Assembly: GCF_004135735.1 (NCBI RefSeq)
Contig: NZ_CP012670.1
Coordinates: 4,783,501 to 4,847,500, forward strand
Length of the DNA: 64,000 nt
From: Sorangium cellulosum
GTDB taxonomy: Bacteria; Myxococcota_A; Polyangia; Polyangiales; Polyangiaceae
Direction: 5' to 3'
Both the position numbers and the translations under genes were made by a program. Positions within the stretch are counted from its first letter, which is position 1, and the number at the start of each line of letters is the position of its first letter. Below are positions 55,477-64,000 of this stretch, piece by piece. The notes below the pieces were generated by a model, which saw only the letters and a program-made list of their open reading frames with translations, searched no databases and was not told where the DNA came from.

Positions 55477-56799
55477 CTACAACTTGCCCCGGACGTAGGC
55501 CCGCTGGAGCGTCAGCTTCGGGGGGCCGGACGCGACCTCGAACGATTCCGGCCTGCCGTCCGGGGCGAGGCTGCCCACGAGGCGCATCGTGCGAAAAGAG
55601 ACCGAGACGGTGCCCGACGCGTCCCGTTGATACCGGACGTCCACGGGCTTCGTCGGGTCGATGGCCGGCGTGTACTCCTGCTGCTTGAAGTCGAAGGGCC
55701 CCTTCTTCTTCAGCAGGCGCGCGAGCGCCGAGGCGGTGCCGATCGGCGAGGGCAACCACGCCTTGGCCGCGGGGGAAAACGTCCCCTGGACCTTCTTGCC
55801 CTCGACCTCGCCCGAGTACTCGTACTGGAAGTTCGCCTTCTGCGACAGCTCGATCCGGTGGTTCGCCTTGCCCTCGGACGACTCGATCCAGACGCCCCCG
55901 CGGAGGCGCCCCGCGGCGTCGACAAGCACGTTGGACGCCTCGTCCTCGATACGCAAGGTCTTCGGGTCCGTCGGCGCGAGCATGGTCGCGCGCGTGAACC
56001 ACCGCCGCTGGCCGCCCTCGTCCCTGAGGAGATCGCTCGTCTCGAAGCCGATGGGGACCTCGCCGACGCGCAGGATCAACGTCTCGGTGTACTCGGGCTT
56101 CGGGCGCGCGTCCCTCACCTCGAGCGAGTCGAAGAGCTCCTTGGAGAGCCGCTCGAACGTGCGGACATAACCGAGCTCGTCGTGCACGCAGGCGATGGGG
56201 TGCGCCCTGTCCGCGTGCATCGCGATCTTGAGCAGGCCGGCGGCCTTCCCGCGCTCGGTCGCGGCCAGGTAGAGCGCCTGGACGAACATCGCGGGGCTCT
56301 CCCGGTGCACGCTGGCCTCCCACGGCAGGATGCGCGCGATCTCCGCCTTGCCGGGCTCGAGGAGCTGGATGAACTGCCGTATCGCCTCGCCCGAGTCGAG
56401 CATGGAGCTGTAAACGAAGCACTCGACGGGGCTCGCCGTGCCGATGGGGATGGAGAGCGAGACCATCTTGTCCTTCTCCACGACCTTCGGCGCCCCGGCC
56501 GCGAGCGCGCGCACCGACCACGCCGCGGTGCGGACGTCGCGGGCGCTCAGCCCGGAAGCCTCGCGGGCGAGCGCCTTGTCGAGATCGAACGGCTCCTGCG
56601 AGGCCGGCGCGGGGGCCGGCTCGGGCTCGCGCGCCCCCGTCGAGGCGGCGGACCCGCCGCATCCCGCGAGCAGCGCCAGAGACAGCGCGGTGAGGGCCGC
56701 GCCGCGCGCCGACCGCGAGGGGCGGCCGCGCGAGCGGCTCGTGTTCGGTGAGGAGAGCTGGCGCTCGGTGGGCCGAGCTCCCGGGATCGGAAACGCCAT
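55477..56799 (-). CDS. Lipoprotein of unknown function
   Basis: The ATG at 56799 follows AGGAG by about 9 bases and gives 440 residues; an ATG at 56910 lies in non-coding sequence. A basic, Ser-rich leader precedes LTALSLALLAGCGG (lipobox Cys about residue 47). The mature part begins with a Pro/Ala linker, then a domain with DLDKALAREASGLSARDVRTAAWSV, a two-part structure with LILRVGEVPIGFETSDLL and a C-terminal FDFKQQEYTPAIDPTKPVDVRYQRD. It is beta-rich with few Cys. No family is recognised. It is convergent with the PknK-like gene. Confidence 0.75.
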   Translation of the reverse strand: MAFPIPGARPTERQLSSPNTSRSRGRPSRSARGAALTALSLALLAGCGGSAASTGAREPEPAPAPASQEPFDLDKALAREASGLSARDVRTAAWSVRALAAGAPKVVEKDKMVSLSIPIGTASPVECFVYSSMLDSGEAIRQFIQLLEPGKAEIARILPWEASVHRESPAMFVQALYLAATERGKAAGLLKIAMHADRAHPIACVHDELGYVRTFERLSKELFDSLEVRDARPKPEYTETLILRVGEVPIGFETSDLLRDEGGQRRWFTRATMLAPTDPKTLRIEDEASNVLVDAAGRLRGGVWIESSEGKANHRIELSQKANFQYEYSGEVEGKKVQGTFSPAAKAWLPSPIGTASALARLLKKKGPFDFKQQEYTPAIDPTKPVDVRYQRDASGTVSVSFRTMRLVGSLAPDGRPESFEVASGPPKLTLQRAYVRGKL

Positions 56800-57320
56800 C
56801 GTGGGATTCTCCTGCGATGTCCCCTGCCCCCCGGGAGCGTCCCTTGGCGGCTCCAGGTGCACGGAAGGACGAAGCGCGGCCACGAGACGGCAGCGGTACC
56901 GTGATGTCAAGGCGCGATACGTCGGCCCCGGCGCGCGCCGATGCCCCCGGGCGAGCCAGGCGGCTCACGGAGACCGAAACCGCGTCACTGGAAAATAACA
57001 TCTTCAGGACACGCAGGCGGCGCGCCGAGGTGCCCCCCTCGGCGAGGCACTTCGTCTCAACGCCTGGGGCGGCTTCGCACGTGAGCACGCACAGTGGGGC
57101 AGTTTGCCGCAGCCAGAACCTCGACGAGACGCTCGCCCCGACCGGGTGGCCGTCGACGACCTCTCCCGTTTCTGCCCCGGGGTTTCTTCGATCTCTTCCG
57201 CCTGGCACCCGCGTTGCAGCGCTTGCCAGGGTCGCCGGTTCCGCCGGCGCGACGTGGCGAAGCAGCAGGCGGTCACGTCGTAGGTGACGTTCACGATGCA
57301 ACCTATCCGAGGAGTGGATC
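56800..57320. other. Divergent intergenic region upstream of the KGG protein gene
   Basis: These 521 bases separate two divergent genes. The region near 56990-57020 is less GC-rich. A short GTCAC-N7-GTGAC inverted repeat at about 57270-57286 lies 35 bases before the KGG start and could be an operator. No coding region is supported. Confidence 0.45.
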
Positions 57321-57632
57321 ATGGGACAGAGCGGCGAGAGCAAGCGAGGATTCGCGGCGATGAACGCGGAGCAGCAGCGCCAGATCGCGAGCCAGGGCGG
57401 CAAGGCGGCGCACGAGAAGGGCACGGCGCACGAGTTCACGTCCGAGGAGGCCCGCGCGGCCGGTCGCAAGGGCGGTGAGGTCGTCAGCCAGAACCGCGAG
57501 CACATGGCCCAGATCGGGCGGAGGGGCGCCGTGGCCCGGAGCCAGGGGCTCGGCCTGGGCCGGGGTCGCAACGGCCAGCGGGGCGGCCGTGAGCAGCTCG
57601 CGAGCGCGGGCGAGCAGCAGCCGGAGAGCTGA
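57321..57632 (+). CDS. KGG-repeat stress-type protein
   Basis: The ATG at 57321 follows GAGGAG by about 7 bases. The 103-residue hydrophilic protein contains KRGFAAMNAEQQRQIASQGGKAAHEKG and EEARAAGRKGGEVVSQNREHMAQIGRRGA, the repeated (A/S)xxGGKAAH and RxxGRKGG-type units of the KGG (GsiB-like) family. Members accumulate under starvation, desiccation or general stress and behave as hydrophilins. The Gly/Arg-rich tail (GLGLGRGRNGQRGGREQ) is a further low-complexity extension. It is monocistronic and separated from the Lhr gene by 187 bases. Confidence 0.9.
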   Translation: MGQSGESKRGFAAMNAEQQRQIASQGGKAAHEKGTAHEFTSEEARAAGRKGGEVVSQNREHMAQIGRRGAVARSQGLGLGRGRNGQRGGREQLASAGEQQPES

Positions 57633-57819
57633 GCCAGAGGAGCGCGCCGCTCGAGGTCCTCGAGCGCCGCCCCCATGACGATGAACCGCCGAGGAAGCAG
57701 GAAGGGAGAGCCCCGTCCTGATTCCTCGGCGCTGCTTTGTCGGGGCCGGGAAGCGTCGATGGGCGGGGCCGGAAGCGTCATGCCCGGAGGCAGCGAAGGC
57801 CTGGGATGGCCGGGCGCCG

Positions 57820-60800
57820 CTACTCCGATCGCTCGTCGACCCCTGCCCCTTCCTCGAACAGCGGGTCCTCGAACAGCGGGTCGTCGTCGAGCGCGAGGTC
57901 GTCCTCGCCCGACGCGCCGTCGTCGGCCGCGCGCGCGCCGGCGGCTGCGGCGCCGGCGGGGGGCATCCGCCACCCGCCGGCCACGGGGCCGGGCGGCCAG
58001 GCCCGGAGCCCGGGCGGCGGCGTGAAACCATCGAGGTCGTCTTTCGCGTCGTGCCCTGCCGCCGCCGCGCGGAGGGCCCACCCGGGCGCGTTCGCCGGCG
58101 CCGATCGCGGCCGCCACGAGGCCGGCTCGGGCGTCGGGGCGCGCTTGAGGTAGCCGTGCGCTCCCGAGGTGAAGCCGGCGGCGGCGAGCGCGGACGAGAG
58201 CGGCGAAGCGTGCGCCGGCTCGCCGTCGACGGTGGCCACGAGGACCGCGCGCCGCCGCCCCTCGTGGATGAGCGCCGCGAGCGCCGACGCGATGGCCCGG
58301 ATCGCCGCGCCCCGCTCGGGCTCGGCCTCGGGCAGGAACGTGGTGAGGCTCCGCTCGGTGCGGCCCATCCAGGCGAGCAGCCTGCCGTCGCGCAGGATCA
58401 CCAGGGCCCCCGCGGCGCGCTGCGGGCGGACCGGGCCGCGCGGCGACGCCCCGGCGCCGCCGTCGCCCGCGCGCGGCGCGAGCTCCGGCCACCGGAGGGC
58501 GGAGCCCCAGGGGTTCGCCGGGTCCGTGGCCGCGAGCACGAGCGTGCGCGGCTCGTCGGACGGCTCGCGGCACGCCCGGAGGCGATCGTCGGCGCCGGGC
58601 ACCGCGAACTGCGCGGCGCCCAGCCCGGCGATGAAGTAGCCGCGCCGCGCCTGCCCAGCCTCCTCCATGGCGCGGAGCACGTCGTACACGGCCGAGAAGC
58701 CGCCCGCGAGCCCTTCGGCCGCCGCGGCCTCGCGCGTGAGCACGCCGTGGCGCGCGAGCAGCGCGCGGGCGAGCGCCGCGCGGCGCTCGGTCTCGCCGGG
58801 CGCGCCGACCGCCCCGGGCTCGCCGGCCGCGGCGCCAGGCGCGCCGGCCGCGCCCCCGGGAGGCGCCAGGAGCGACCAGCGCCCTTCGCTGCCGGGCGGG
58901 CCGATCCGGCGCGCCCGCAGGGCCGGCGCGCCGCGGCCCGGCGCGGCGCGGTCGCGGTCCCGCCGCCGGCCGCCGCTCGACCGGGACTCGCGGCCGAGGG
59001 CGCGCAGCGGGGCGAGCGTGTCGTTCGTCACCTCGCCGGCCCACACGAGGTCCCAGAGCGCGGCGAGCAGATCGGCGCCGAAGGCGCCGGTCTCGCGCGC
59101 GAGATCCGAGAAGAAGAGGGCGCCGCGGCGCGCGAGCGCGGCGCGGACGCGCTCGGCGAGCGGCCCCTCGGCGCGGCCGGGCGGCGGGACGAGGTAGGGG
59201 TAGGCCTCGGCGAGGTAGAGCGCGACGCGGCCGTCGCCGTCGCCGACCGGCTCGATGCCGCGCCAGAGGACCTCGCCGGACGCGCAGAGCGCGTCGAGGT
59301 CGCCGGGGCGGTAGCCCTCGACCCGGGCGGGCAGGATCTCGGCTTCCAGCGCGAGGGCCGGGAGGGGCGCGCCCTGGAGCTGCTCGATCGCCGCGAGCAG
59401 CCCGTCGATCCCCCGCCGGCGGCGGTGCAGGCCGTGCCAGTCGGCGAGGAAGCGGGCGTAGGCCTCGGGCGGGACCGGCTCGACCTCGGCGCGGAGCCGC
59501 GCGAGCGAGCGGCGCTTGAGCGAGCGCAGGACCTCGGCGTCGCAGAACTCCCGGCCGCGGCCGCCGGGGAGGAACTCGCCCTCGATCACGCGGCCGCGCT
59601 CCGCGAGCCGCGCGAGCGCGGCGAGGACCGGCGCCGGGCCGAGGCCGAAGCGCCGGGCCACGTCGTCCGCGCGGAAGGGGCCGTGCGTGCGCGCGTAGCG
59701 GGCGACGAGCTCGCCGAGCGGGTCCCGGGCGGGCTCGAGGAACGCGGGCGGCAGGTCGGGCGGCGGCGCGACCCCGAGGGCGTCGCGGAGCCGGCCCGCG
59801 TCCTCGGCGGCGGCGACGCGGCGCTCGCCGGCGAGGCGGATCTCGATGGCCCGCCGGTCGCGGACGAGCTCGTCGATCCACGCGCCGGCGCGCTCGCGGG
59901 CCGCGCCGGGCGGGACGTCGGGGCCCTCGGCGCGCCGGGCGATCTCGTCGCGCGAGAGATCGCCGAGGGAGAGCAGGAGATCGTGCGCGTGGTCCTCGTG
60001 CTTGAGCGGCGCGCGGCCGTCGAGCCGCTGGAGCGACGCCTCGAGCGCCGCCACGGCCTCGGCGTCGAACAGCTCGCGCAGCTCGGCCTCGCCGAGCAGC
60101 TCGCGCAGGCGGGCGTGATCGATGGCGAGCGCCTGCGCCCTGCGCTCGGCGAGCGGGAGGTCGCCCTCGTAGATGAAGTTGCCGGCGTAGGCGAAGAGCA
60201 GCGTGGCGGCGAACGGGGACGGCGCGCGGACGTCGACCGTGACGACGCGGACCTCGCGGGCCGCGATCCGGCGGAGGAGGCCCTCGAGCGCGGTGAGATC
60301 GAAGACGTCGCGCAGGCACTCCCGGTAGGTCTCGAGCAGGATGGGGAAGGAGCCGTAGCGGGACGCGACGGCGAGCAGGTCGGCGGCGCGCTTGCGCTGG
60401 GCCCAGAGCGGCGAGCGCTTGCCGGGGAACTTGCGCGGCAGGAGCAGGGCCCGGCCGGCGCACTCGCGGAAGCGCGAGGCGAAGAGGGCGGTGCCGCCGA
60501 GGCCGCGGACGAGCAGGTCCTCGACCTCGTCGGCCCCGGGCAGGAGCTGCTTCGCGTCGGGGGGCGCCTCGGACCCGGGGAGGCGCAGCACGATGCCGTC
60601 GTCGGTCCACACGGTGTCGACGGCGAGGCCGAGCTCGAGCCGGCATTTCTCGGCGATGCAGGTCGACAGCGGGGCGTGCACGCGGCCGCCGAACGGCGAG
60701 AGGAGGCAGACGCGGTGGTCGCCGACCTCGTCGACGAAGCGCTCCAGGACGAGGGCGCGATCGCTCGGGACCTCGCCGGTGGCGGCGGCCTGGTCGCGCA

Positions 60801-62799
60801 CGTAGCGGACGAGGTTCTGGGCCGCGCGCGCGTCGAGGCCGTGCTCGTCCGAGAGCGCGCGCCCGGCCTCGGCGTCGGGCAGGGCCGCGAGGCGGCGCGC
60901 GAGGGCGCCGATGGAGGCGCCGAGCTCGACGTTGCGCCCGGCCTGGTCGCCGCGCCAGAACGGCATCTTGCCCGGCTCGCCGGGCGCGGGGACGACGAGG
61001 ACGCGGTCGTGGGTGATGTCGGTGATGCGCCACGAGGAGGCGCCGAGGAGGAAGACCTCGCCCTCGCGGGCCTCGAAGACCATCTCCTCGTCGAGCTCGC
61101 CGACGCGGCGGCCGGGGCGCGCGGCGTCGCCGCCGGTGTCGAGGAAGACGCCGTACAGGCCGCGATCGGGGATGGTGCCGGCGTTGACGACGGCGAGGCG
61201 CTTCGCGCCCTTCCTGGCGCGCACGGCGCCGCCCACGCGGTCCCAGACGACGCGGGGGCGGAGCTCGGCGAACTCGTCGGAGGGGTAGCGGCCGGAGAGC
61301 ATGTCGAGCACGCCCTCGAAGCTCGCGCGGGGCAGGTCGGCGAAGGGGGCGGCGCGGCGCACGAGGGAGAAGAGGGCGTCGACGTGGAGGGTGTCCATCG
61401 CGACGGCGGCGACGATCTGCTGGGCGAGGACGTCGAGGGGGTTCCTCGGGTAGAGCGTCGCCTCGACCTCGCCCTCGCGCATGCGGGCCGCGGCCGCGGC
61501 GCAGGCGAGGAGGTCGCCGCGGTGCTTGGGGAAGACGACGCCGCGCGACGTGCCGCCGACCTCGTGGCCGGCGCGGCCGACGCGCTGGAGCCCGGCGGCG
61601 ACCGACGGGGGCGCCTCGAGCTGGATCACGAGGTCGACGGCGCCGAGGTCGAGGCCGAGCTCCAGCGAGGAGGTCGCGACGATGCACGGCAGGAGGCCGG
61701 CCTTGAGCCGCTCCTCGATCTGCTGGCGCTGCTCGCGGGCGATGGACCCGTGGTGGGCGAGCGCGATCTCGGCGCCGGCGGTGTCGTTGAGCGCGGCGGC
61801 GAGGCGCTCGGCGAGGCGCCGGCTGTTCACGAAGATCATCGTGGTGCGGTGGGCGCGGACGAGCTCGACGAGGCGCGGGTGGATGCTCGGCCAGATGGAG
61901 CGCTGGGGCGGCTCTGCGGGCCCCCTCGGCGGCCCCTCGCCGGCGCGCGGGGCCTCGCCGGCGCGCGGGGCCTCGCCGGCGCGCGGGGCCTCGCCGAGCT
62001 GGGTCATGTCCTCGACGGGCACCTCGATGCGGAGCTCCAGCGCCTTCTGGGCGCTCGCGTCGACGAGGGACACCGGCCGCGGCACGAAGCGCGCGCCGTC
62101 GCCGTCGCCGACGATCTCGCCGCCGCCGAGGAGGCGCGCGACCTCGTCGAGCGGCCGCTGGGTCGCTGACAGGCCGATGCGCTGCATCGGCCGGGTGGTG
62201 TTTCGGAGGGCCTCGAGCCGCTCGAGGGTGAGGGCGAGGTGGGCGCCGCGCTTGGTCGCGACGAGCGCGTGGATCTCGTCGACGATGACGGTCTCGACGG
62301 CGCGCAGCCGCTCGCGCGCGGCGGAGGTGAGCAGGAGGTAGAGCGACTCCGGGGTGGTGATGAGGATGTCGGGGGGTTTGCGGGCGAGGCGGGCGCGGTC
62401 CTGGGGGGCTGTGTCACCGGAGCGGACGCCGACCTGGGGGACGCGGTAGGGCAAGCCGAGGCGCTCTGCGGCGGCGGCGATGCCAGCGAGCGGGGTGCGC
62501 AGGTTGCGTTCGACGTCGATGGCGAGGGCCTTGAGCGGCGAGACGTAGACGACGCGGCATCGCTGGTCGGGCTCGGGCTCTTGCGAGGCCATGAGCCGGT
62601 CGATGGCGACGAGGAAGGCGGCGAGCGTCTTGCCGGAGCCGGTGGGGGCGAGCAGGAGCGTGGAGGCGCCCTCGAGGATGGGGGGGAATCCCTGGGCCTG
62701 GGCGGGGGTGGGAGCTGGGAAGGCGCCGCGGAACCACGCCTGGGTGGCGGGGTGGAAGTGGGCGAGCGGGTCGGCGACGGGGGGTCGTTTCCTGGCCAT
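57820..62799 (-). CDS. lhr: Lhr-type large DEAD/DEAH helicase
   Basis: The 1659-residue protein has PTPAQAQGFPPILEGASTLL, Walker A APTGSGKT (51-58), SPLKALAIDVERNL, DEIHALV near 172, TMIFVNSRRLAERLA and VQLEAPPSVAAGLQRVGRAGHEVGG as helicase motifs, then the long C-terminal winged-helix and beta-barrel-like extension of bacterial full-length Lhr. A short repeat GEAPRAGEAPRAGEAPRAGE (61930-61995) sits between motifs IV-V neighbours near residue 270. Lhr is an ATP-dependent 3'-5' DNA helicase tied to DNA repair. The C-terminal 70 residues are acidic and Ala/Pro-rich. Frame and length are continuous. Confidence 0.95.
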   Translation of the reverse strand: MARKRPPVADPLAHFHPATQAWFRGAFPAPTPAQAQGFPPILEGASTLLLAPTGSGKTLAAFLVAIDRLMASQEPEPDQRCRVVYVSPLKALAIDVERNLRTPLAGIAAAAERLGLPYRVPQVGVRSGDTAPQDRARLARKPPDILITTPESLYLLLTSAARERLRAVETVIVDEIHALVATKRGAHLALTLERLEALRNTTRPMQRIGLSATQRPLDEVARLLGGGEIVGDGDGARFVPRPVSLVDASAQKALELRIEVPVEDMTQLGEAPRAGEAPRAGEAPRAGEGPPRGPAEPPQRSIWPSIHPRLVELVRAHRTTMIFVNSRRLAERLAAALNDTAGAEIALAHHGSIAREQRQQIEERLKAGLLPCIVATSSLELGLDLGAVDLVIQLEAPPSVAAGLQRVGRAGHEVGGTSRGVVFPKHRGDLLACAAAAARMREGEVEATLYPRNPLDVLAQQIVAAVAMDTLHVDALFSLVRRAAPFADLPRASFEGVLDMLSGRYPSDEFAELRPRVVWDRVGGAVRARKGAKRLAVVNAGTIPDRGLYGVFLDTGGDAARPGRRVGELDEEMVFEAREGEVFLLGASSWRITDITHDRVLVVPAPGEPGKMPFWRGDQAGRNVELGASIGALARRLAALPDAEAGRALSDEHGLDARAAQNLVRYVRDQAAATGEVPSDRALVLERFVDEVGDHRVCLLSPFGGRVHAPLSTCIAEKCRLELGLAVDTVWTDDGIVLRLPGSEAPPDAKQLLPGADEVEDLLVRGLGGTALFASRFRECAGRALLLPRKFPGKRSPLWAQRKRAADLLAVASRYGSFPILLETYRECLRDVFDLTALEGLLRRIAAREVRVVTVDVRAPSPFAATLLFAYAGNFIYEGDLPLAERRAQALAIDHARLRELLGEAELRELFDAEAVAALEASLQRLDGRAPLKHEDHAHDLLLSLGDLSRDEIARRAEGPDVPPGAARERAGAWIDELVRDRRAIEIRLAGERRVAAAEDAGRLRDALGVAPPPDLPPAFLEPARDPLGELVARYARTHGPFRADDVARRFGLGPAPVLAALARLAERGRVIEGEFLPGGRGREFCDAEVLRSLKRRSLARLRAEVEPVPPEAYARFLADWHGLHRRRRGIDGLLAAIEQLQGAPLPALALEAEILPARVEGYRPGDLDALCASGEVLWRGIEPVGDGDGRVALYLAEAYPYLVPPPGRAEGPLAERVRAALARRGALFFSDLARETGAFGADLLAALWDLVWAGEVTNDTLAPLRALGRESRSSGGRRRDRDRAAPGRGAPALRARRIGPPGSEGRWSLLAPPGGAAGAPGAAAGEPGAVGAPGETERRAALARALLARHGVLTREAAAAEGLAGGFSAVYDVLRAMEEAGQARRGYFIAGLGAAQFAVPGADDRLRACREPSDEPRTLVLAATDPANPWGSALRWPELAPRAGDGGAGASPRGPVRPQRAAGALVILRDGRLLAWMGRTERSLTTFLPEAEPERGAAIRAIASALAALIHEGRRRAVLVATVDGEPAHASPLSSALAAAGFTSGAHGYLKRAPTPEPASWRPRSAPANAPGWALRAAAAGHDAKDDLDGFTPPPGLRAWPPGPVAGGWRMPPAGAAAAGARAADDGASGEDDLALDDDPLFEDPLFEEGAGVDERSE

Positions 62800-63152
62800 G
62801 AGCGGCGATCGCGCGGCCCCGGCCAGCGCGGCGCTGACCCATGCGTCTCCGCGGGGTCGCCTTGTCTGAGCGGGGGCCTGGGTGGATCGATGGAAGAGCC
62901 ATCCCTCACCGCGTCACCGTGCGCAACCGCTCCATCAGCGCGCCGGCTCGCCAGGCTGCCCGGCCCAGGGGGAGGTCTCGCCAGGCTGCCCGGCCCGGAG
63001 GGGGTCTCGCCAGGCTGCCCGGCCCAGCGGGGGTCTCGCCAGGCTGCCCGGCCCAGCAGGGGTCTCGCCAGGCTGCCCGGCCCAGCGGGGGTCTCGCCAG
63101 GCTGCCGGGCGAGCGCCACCGCAGGCGCCCCGCAGCCCCGGACCGCGATGGA
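62800..63152. other. Intergenic region between rRNA operon terminator and Lhr gene
   Basis: Holds a 29-30-bp tandem array (62947-63114) directly beyond the rRNA operon terminator, followed by about 150 bases that must include the Lhr promoter and start region. Open frames crossing the array are repeats without start signals. No gene is supported. Confidence 0.6.
62947..63114. repeat. 29-30-bp tandem repeat, six units
   Basis: Units begin at 62947, 62977, 63006, 63035, 63064 and 63093; each opens with the conserved block CTCGCCAGGCTGCC and continues with a G-rich end. Spacing is constant at 29-30 bases with no unique spacer. The array is between the rRNA operon terminator and the Lhr gene. 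Confidence 0.9.
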
Positions 63153-63192
63153 CAAAAAAAAACCTGCGCACAGGAAACCCTGTGCGCAGGTT
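63153..63192 (-). terminator. Intrinsic terminator of the rRNA operon
   Basis: On the minus strand a perfect 14-bp stem (63179-63192 with 63161-63174) closes a 4-base loop and is followed by a run of T (63153-63160 read as A on the plus strand). It lies about 10 bases past the end of the 5S gene. This is the clearest rho-independent terminator in the window. Confidence 0.95.
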
Positions 63193-63201
63193 CGAAGAAA
63201 A

Positions 63202-63318
63202 TCCCGGCGACGTCCTACTCTCCCACCAGGTCACCCTGGCAGTACCATCGGCTCCAAGGAGCTTAACTTCCGAGTTCGGTATGGGATCGGGTGTGGCCTC
63301 CTTGACATCATCACCGGA
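63202..63318 (-). rRNA. rrf: 5S ribosomal RNA
   Basis: Read on the minus strand from 63318 the segment gives about 117 bases starting TCCGGTGATGATGTCAAGG, with the conserved CCGATCCCATACCGAACTCG and GGGAGAGTAGGACGTCGCC parts of 5S rRNA. The ends were set by pairing of helix I (CCGGTG with CGCCGG) and may be off by 1-3 bases. It follows the 23S gene after a spacer of about 133 bases without a tRNA. Confidence 0.95.
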
Positions 63319-63451
63319 AACTTGTGGGTGCGTCCCTAGAACGGAGCCCTGCGGAGCCGTCTTCTCTTCTCGCTCCACGCAGGACCAGCTGTGTCACGCT
63401 GCTCGTCACCCGAGCTCCGGGCGCGACGCTTCGATGTTTGCCTTAGAAGTA
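63319..63451 (-). other. 23S-5S internal spacer
   Basis: About 133 bases between the two rRNA genes. No tRNA fold is seen. It should hold processing sites of the rRNA precursor. Confidence 0.6.

Positions 63452-64000
<549 letters not shown>

Noticed and set aside
57004..57294. Small minus-strand open frame of 96 codons upstream of the KGG gene
   Set aside because: No ribosome-binding site, Cys/Arg-rich shadow-like composition, and no recognisable domain.
51440..61687. A minus-strand open frame of 3415 codons
   Set aside because: It runs antisense through the PknK-like gene and several others, has no domain signal, and is Arg/Pro/Ala-rich as expected of shadow frames in very GC-rich DNA.
62947..63114. 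Possible CRISPR array
   Set aside because: The units are head-to-tail with no unique spacers, and no cas gene is nearby. It is a plain tandem repeat.

Overview
The window is very GC-rich, densely packed and read from both strands. It carries five Hanks-type Ser/Thr kinases plus a pseudokinase, many alanine/proline-rich lipoproteins, a Roadblock/LC7 protein, an AgmX/PglI-type C-terminal domain and an rRNA operon. Together these point to a large-genome myxobacterium (Polyangiales, Sorangium-like). The genus is an inference, not a database match.

Layout. 1-4.5 kb: the end of a YhbY-type ribosome-assembly factor and a very large Fe-S flavoprotein that resembles a fusion of the two Nfn subunits. 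4.5-7.3 kb: a minus-strand operon reading Roadblock protein, type II dehydroquinase (aroQ, apparently starting at CTG), accB, accC. 7.8-13 kb: an aconitase-fold protein that has lost its Fe-S ligands, a DUF4139 lipoprotein and an uncharacterised helical protein. 13-20.7 kb: a sulfatase-like lipoprotein, small acidic and secreted proteins, mutY, a translationally coupled pair of small proteins and a phosphodiester-glycosidase protein. 20.9-30.9 kb: an actin/Hsp70-like ATPase in tandem with a hybrid histidine kinase, then two membrane-anchored Ser/Thr kinases around a TPR/PEGA-like secreted protein. 31-38.6 kb: a GlsB/YeaQ membrane protein, a secreted protein, a third kinase, a Wzx-like flippase, tRNA-Gly(CCC), a degenerate receiver protein, a small CxxC protein and a fatty-acid 2-hydroxylase. 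38.7-46.2 kb: a glutamine-synthetase-like ligase with an iron alcohol dehydrogenase, a fourth kinase operon and an esterase lipoprotein. 46.4-51 kb: a pseudokinase/GYF-like/AgmX protein, an MlaF-like ATPase, an LpxL-like acyltransferase and a NarL-type regulator with Glu at the phosphorylation site. 51.4-57.6 kb: a PknK-like kinase-ATPase-TPR giant, a lipoprotein and a KGG stress protein. 57.8-64 kb: an Lhr helicase, then the 3' end of an rRNA operon on the minus strand (23S partial, 5S, strong intrinsic terminator).

Functional themes are envelope lipids (accBC, LpxL-like, MlaF-like, fatty-acid hydroxylase), signalling (kinases, receiver proteins, histidine kinase) and redox or central-metabolism oddities (Nfn-like fusion, dead aconitase). 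Intergenic DNA holds many unrelated tandem repeats and inverted repeats, most of them at gene 3' ends, including a 66-bp element present twice at 83 percent identity. No CRISPR array, phage or insertion sequence was seen. Very long open frames antisense to real genes are a by-product of the base composition and were left out.
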